Positions 6,264-7,211 of a stretch of DNA of 7,211 nucleotides are shown here, one piece after another. Positions within the stretch are counted from its first letter, which is position 1. Every line of letters starts with the position of its first letter. The position numbers and the translations under genes are program-made. Under the pieces are notes generated by a model that saw only the letters and a program-made list of their open reading frames with translations, was not told the origin of the DNA and did no database searches. Origin of the DNA: Verrucomicrobiales bacterium (GTDB taxonomy: Bacteria; Verrucomicrobiota; Verrucomicrobiia; Verrucomicrobiales; DEV007); NCBI GenBank assembly GCA_017991025.1, contig JAGNMT010000183.1:1-7211 (forward strand), read 5' to 3'.

Positions 6264-7103
6264 ATGAAATACCTCCTCACTCTTCCCGTTCTTGTGCTCG
6301 CCACGCTCCTCTTACTCCGCGCCGATGAGTGCCCACTGACCGCTCCCGAAAACGAGTCGTTCCGGGAATCCGGGAGCGAACTCATTCTCCGGGTGGATTA
6401 TGAGAGTGGGGATATAACTGCCGACAAGGAGGTCGTCGCCGATCTGCCACCTGCCACGGATGCGATTTCCATTTCGGATCACGAGGCACGCAGCGGAAAG
6501 TTCTGCGTAAGAACCAAGGTCGCCCGTTCGGATGACTACATTTCCCACGGCAAGCATCGAGCCGAGACGACAGTGATGAACCTGATGCCCGTTCGCTACA
6601 ATGAGGGCGACGTTTTTCGTTACCGCTTCAGTCTTCGCCTCGCTGAGGACTGGCAGGTTGAAACCAAGCTGCCCGACAACCGGGACTCGGTCGATATCAT
6701 CTGGCAGTTTAAGCGTTTCGAAGGCGGGCCGGACATGTTTATCGGCGTCAAAAGGGAGGAAATCGTGGTAAGGACGGCGAGTGGCATCCAGCATACGCTC
6801 TTCGGAAAATATTCTCCGGGAAAATGGATGGACTTCTGTGTCATCTCCCGCTGGTCGGCCGGGCCGGATGGATTCACCGAAATCTTCGTAAAACAGGCCA
6901 CTGATAAAGAGTTCCGAAAAGCGGCTTCACTCCACGGACCCAACACCCGGAATGCCAAAGCGAATAGTGCTTACTTGACATGGGGTATCTATAAACCGGA
7001 CATGTCCAACTCGACTGCGACGAATCCGCGCATCGTTTACCATGATGACATTATTGTCGAAAAGATTACCGCTACCGCAGCCCGGTCGCAAGAGCCTCTG
7101 TGA
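6264..7103 (+). CDS. Secreted heparin-lyase-like polysaccharide lyase (PF14099-type)
   Basis: The frame opens at 6189 inside the sulfatase gene, but the ATG at 6264 is preferred. It follows the sulfatase stop by 29 bases and begins directly with a signal peptide (YLLTLPVLVLATLLLL, 3-18, likely cleavage near LRA, residue 20). That gives 279 residues. The body matches the jelly-roll layout of the heparin lyase I-like polysaccharide lyase family. It has HRAETTV (98-104, the usual R-x-E segment), YRFSLRLAEDW (120-130), DIIWQFK (144-150), a GKWMDFCVISRWS segment (186-198) with G-F-T-E-I-F following, and the closing YLTWGIYKPD (237-246) and VYHDDIIV (258-265). The expected role is beta-elimination of a uronate-containing, perhaps sulfated, polysaccharide outside the cytoplasm, next to the sulfatase that would trim sulfates. 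The QWH often seen at the central strand is WQFK here. The family call is good; substrate and activity are inferred. Confidence 0.8.
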   Translation: MKYLLTLPVLVLATLLLLRADECPLTAPENESFRESGSELILRVDYESGDITADKEVVADLPPATDAISISDHEARSGKFCVRTKVARSDDYISHGKHRAETTVMNLMPVRYNEGDVFRYRFSLRLAEDWQVETKLPDNRDSVDIIWQFKRFEGGPDMFIGVKREEIVVRTASGIQHTLFGKYSPGKWMDFCVISRWSAGPDGFTEIFVKQATDKEFRKAASLHGPNTRNAKANSAYLTWGIYKPDMSNSTATNPRIVYHDDIIVEKITATAARSQEPL

Positions 7104-7111
7104 TTCAAGTT

Positions 7112-7211
7112 CTACAAGTGAGCATCCTCAAACGACCTCTCCACGAGCTCCCGAAACACCCTCACATGCGGCAACTCAAAGCGCCCCTTGCGCTGGAGCA
7201 GCACCAGATCT
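7112..7211 (-). CDS. C-terminal end of a probable LysR-type transcriptional regulator (partial)
   Basis: On the minus strand an open frame enters at the right edge and ends at TAG (7114-7112), giving the last 32 residues. They include DLVLLQRKGRFELPHVRVF and then a helix-like stretch RELVERSFEDAHL. The pattern of a hydrophobic strand, a basic turn, LPHVRxFRELV and a final amphipathic helix is what the effector domain of LysR-type regulators looks like at its C-terminus. The fragment is too short for certainty. The gene converges on the lyase gene with only eight bases between the two stop codons and no visible terminator. If it is a regulator it could control the neighbouring cassette, but LysR genes usually sit divergent to their targets, so this is weak. 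Confidence 0.5.
   Translation of the reverse strand, partial: DLVLLQRKGRFELPHVRVFRELVERSFEDAHL

Noticed and set aside
6975..6995. TTGACA followed by TATAAA, resembling a promoter
   Set aside because: The spacer is only nine bases and the segment encodes the conserved YLTWGIYKP block of the lyase.
1..7211. Mobile elements, CRISPR arrays, tRNA or rRNA genes and long repeats
   Set aside because: I found no spaced repeat array, no transposase-like product, no terminal inverted repeats and no tRNA-like cloverleaf; the window is nearly fully occupied by the listed genes.

Overview
The window looks like a piece of a GC-rich chromosome from the Planctomycetota–Verrucomicrobiota–Chlamydiota (PVC) group, most likely a verrucomicrobium. 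This rests on gene families rather than on any marker gene. The DUF1552 plus DUF1587/1592/1588/1585 cytochrome pair, the DUF1080-like secreted lectin domain and the secreted sulfatase are all families concentrated in that group. No convincing Shine-Dalgarno sequence precedes any complete gene, which fits lineages that rely little on it. I found no RNA genes, mobile elements, CRISPR arrays or long repeats.

Left half, minus strand: a two-gene operon reads leftward from about 3698. The first gene encodes a DUF1552 protein with a twin-arginine-like leader. Two bases after its stop codon comes an 801-residue protein with two CxxCH haem sites and the planctomycete-type domains DUF1587, DUF1595, DUF1592, DUF1588 and DUF1585. 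Both products are predicted to be exported, and their biochemical role is not established.

Centre: a 299-base divergent intergenic region (3699-3997) holds the promoters for both directions. It contains an AT-rich imperfect palindrome and a 30-codon reading frame that looks like a complete signal peptide with nothing attached.

Right half, plus strand: three genes for exported proteins follow one another. They encode a small concanavalin-like (DUF1080-like) protein (3998-4669), a formylglycine-type sulfatase (4777-6234) and a heparin-lyase-like polysaccharide lyase (6264-7103). Together they suggest periplasmic or extracellular binding, desulfation and eliminative cleavage of a sulfated uronate-containing polysaccharide. 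No transporter or SusC/SusD-like gene is in view. The sulfatase keeps its CSPTR cysteine motif but has lost several residues that are normally catalytic or bind metal. The end of a minus-strand gene, probably a LysR-type regulator, converges on the lyase gene at the right edge.

The most unusual items are the altered sulfatase active site, the orphan signal-peptide reading frame, and the divergent pairing of the DUF1552/cytochrome operon with a polysaccharide-degradation cassette.
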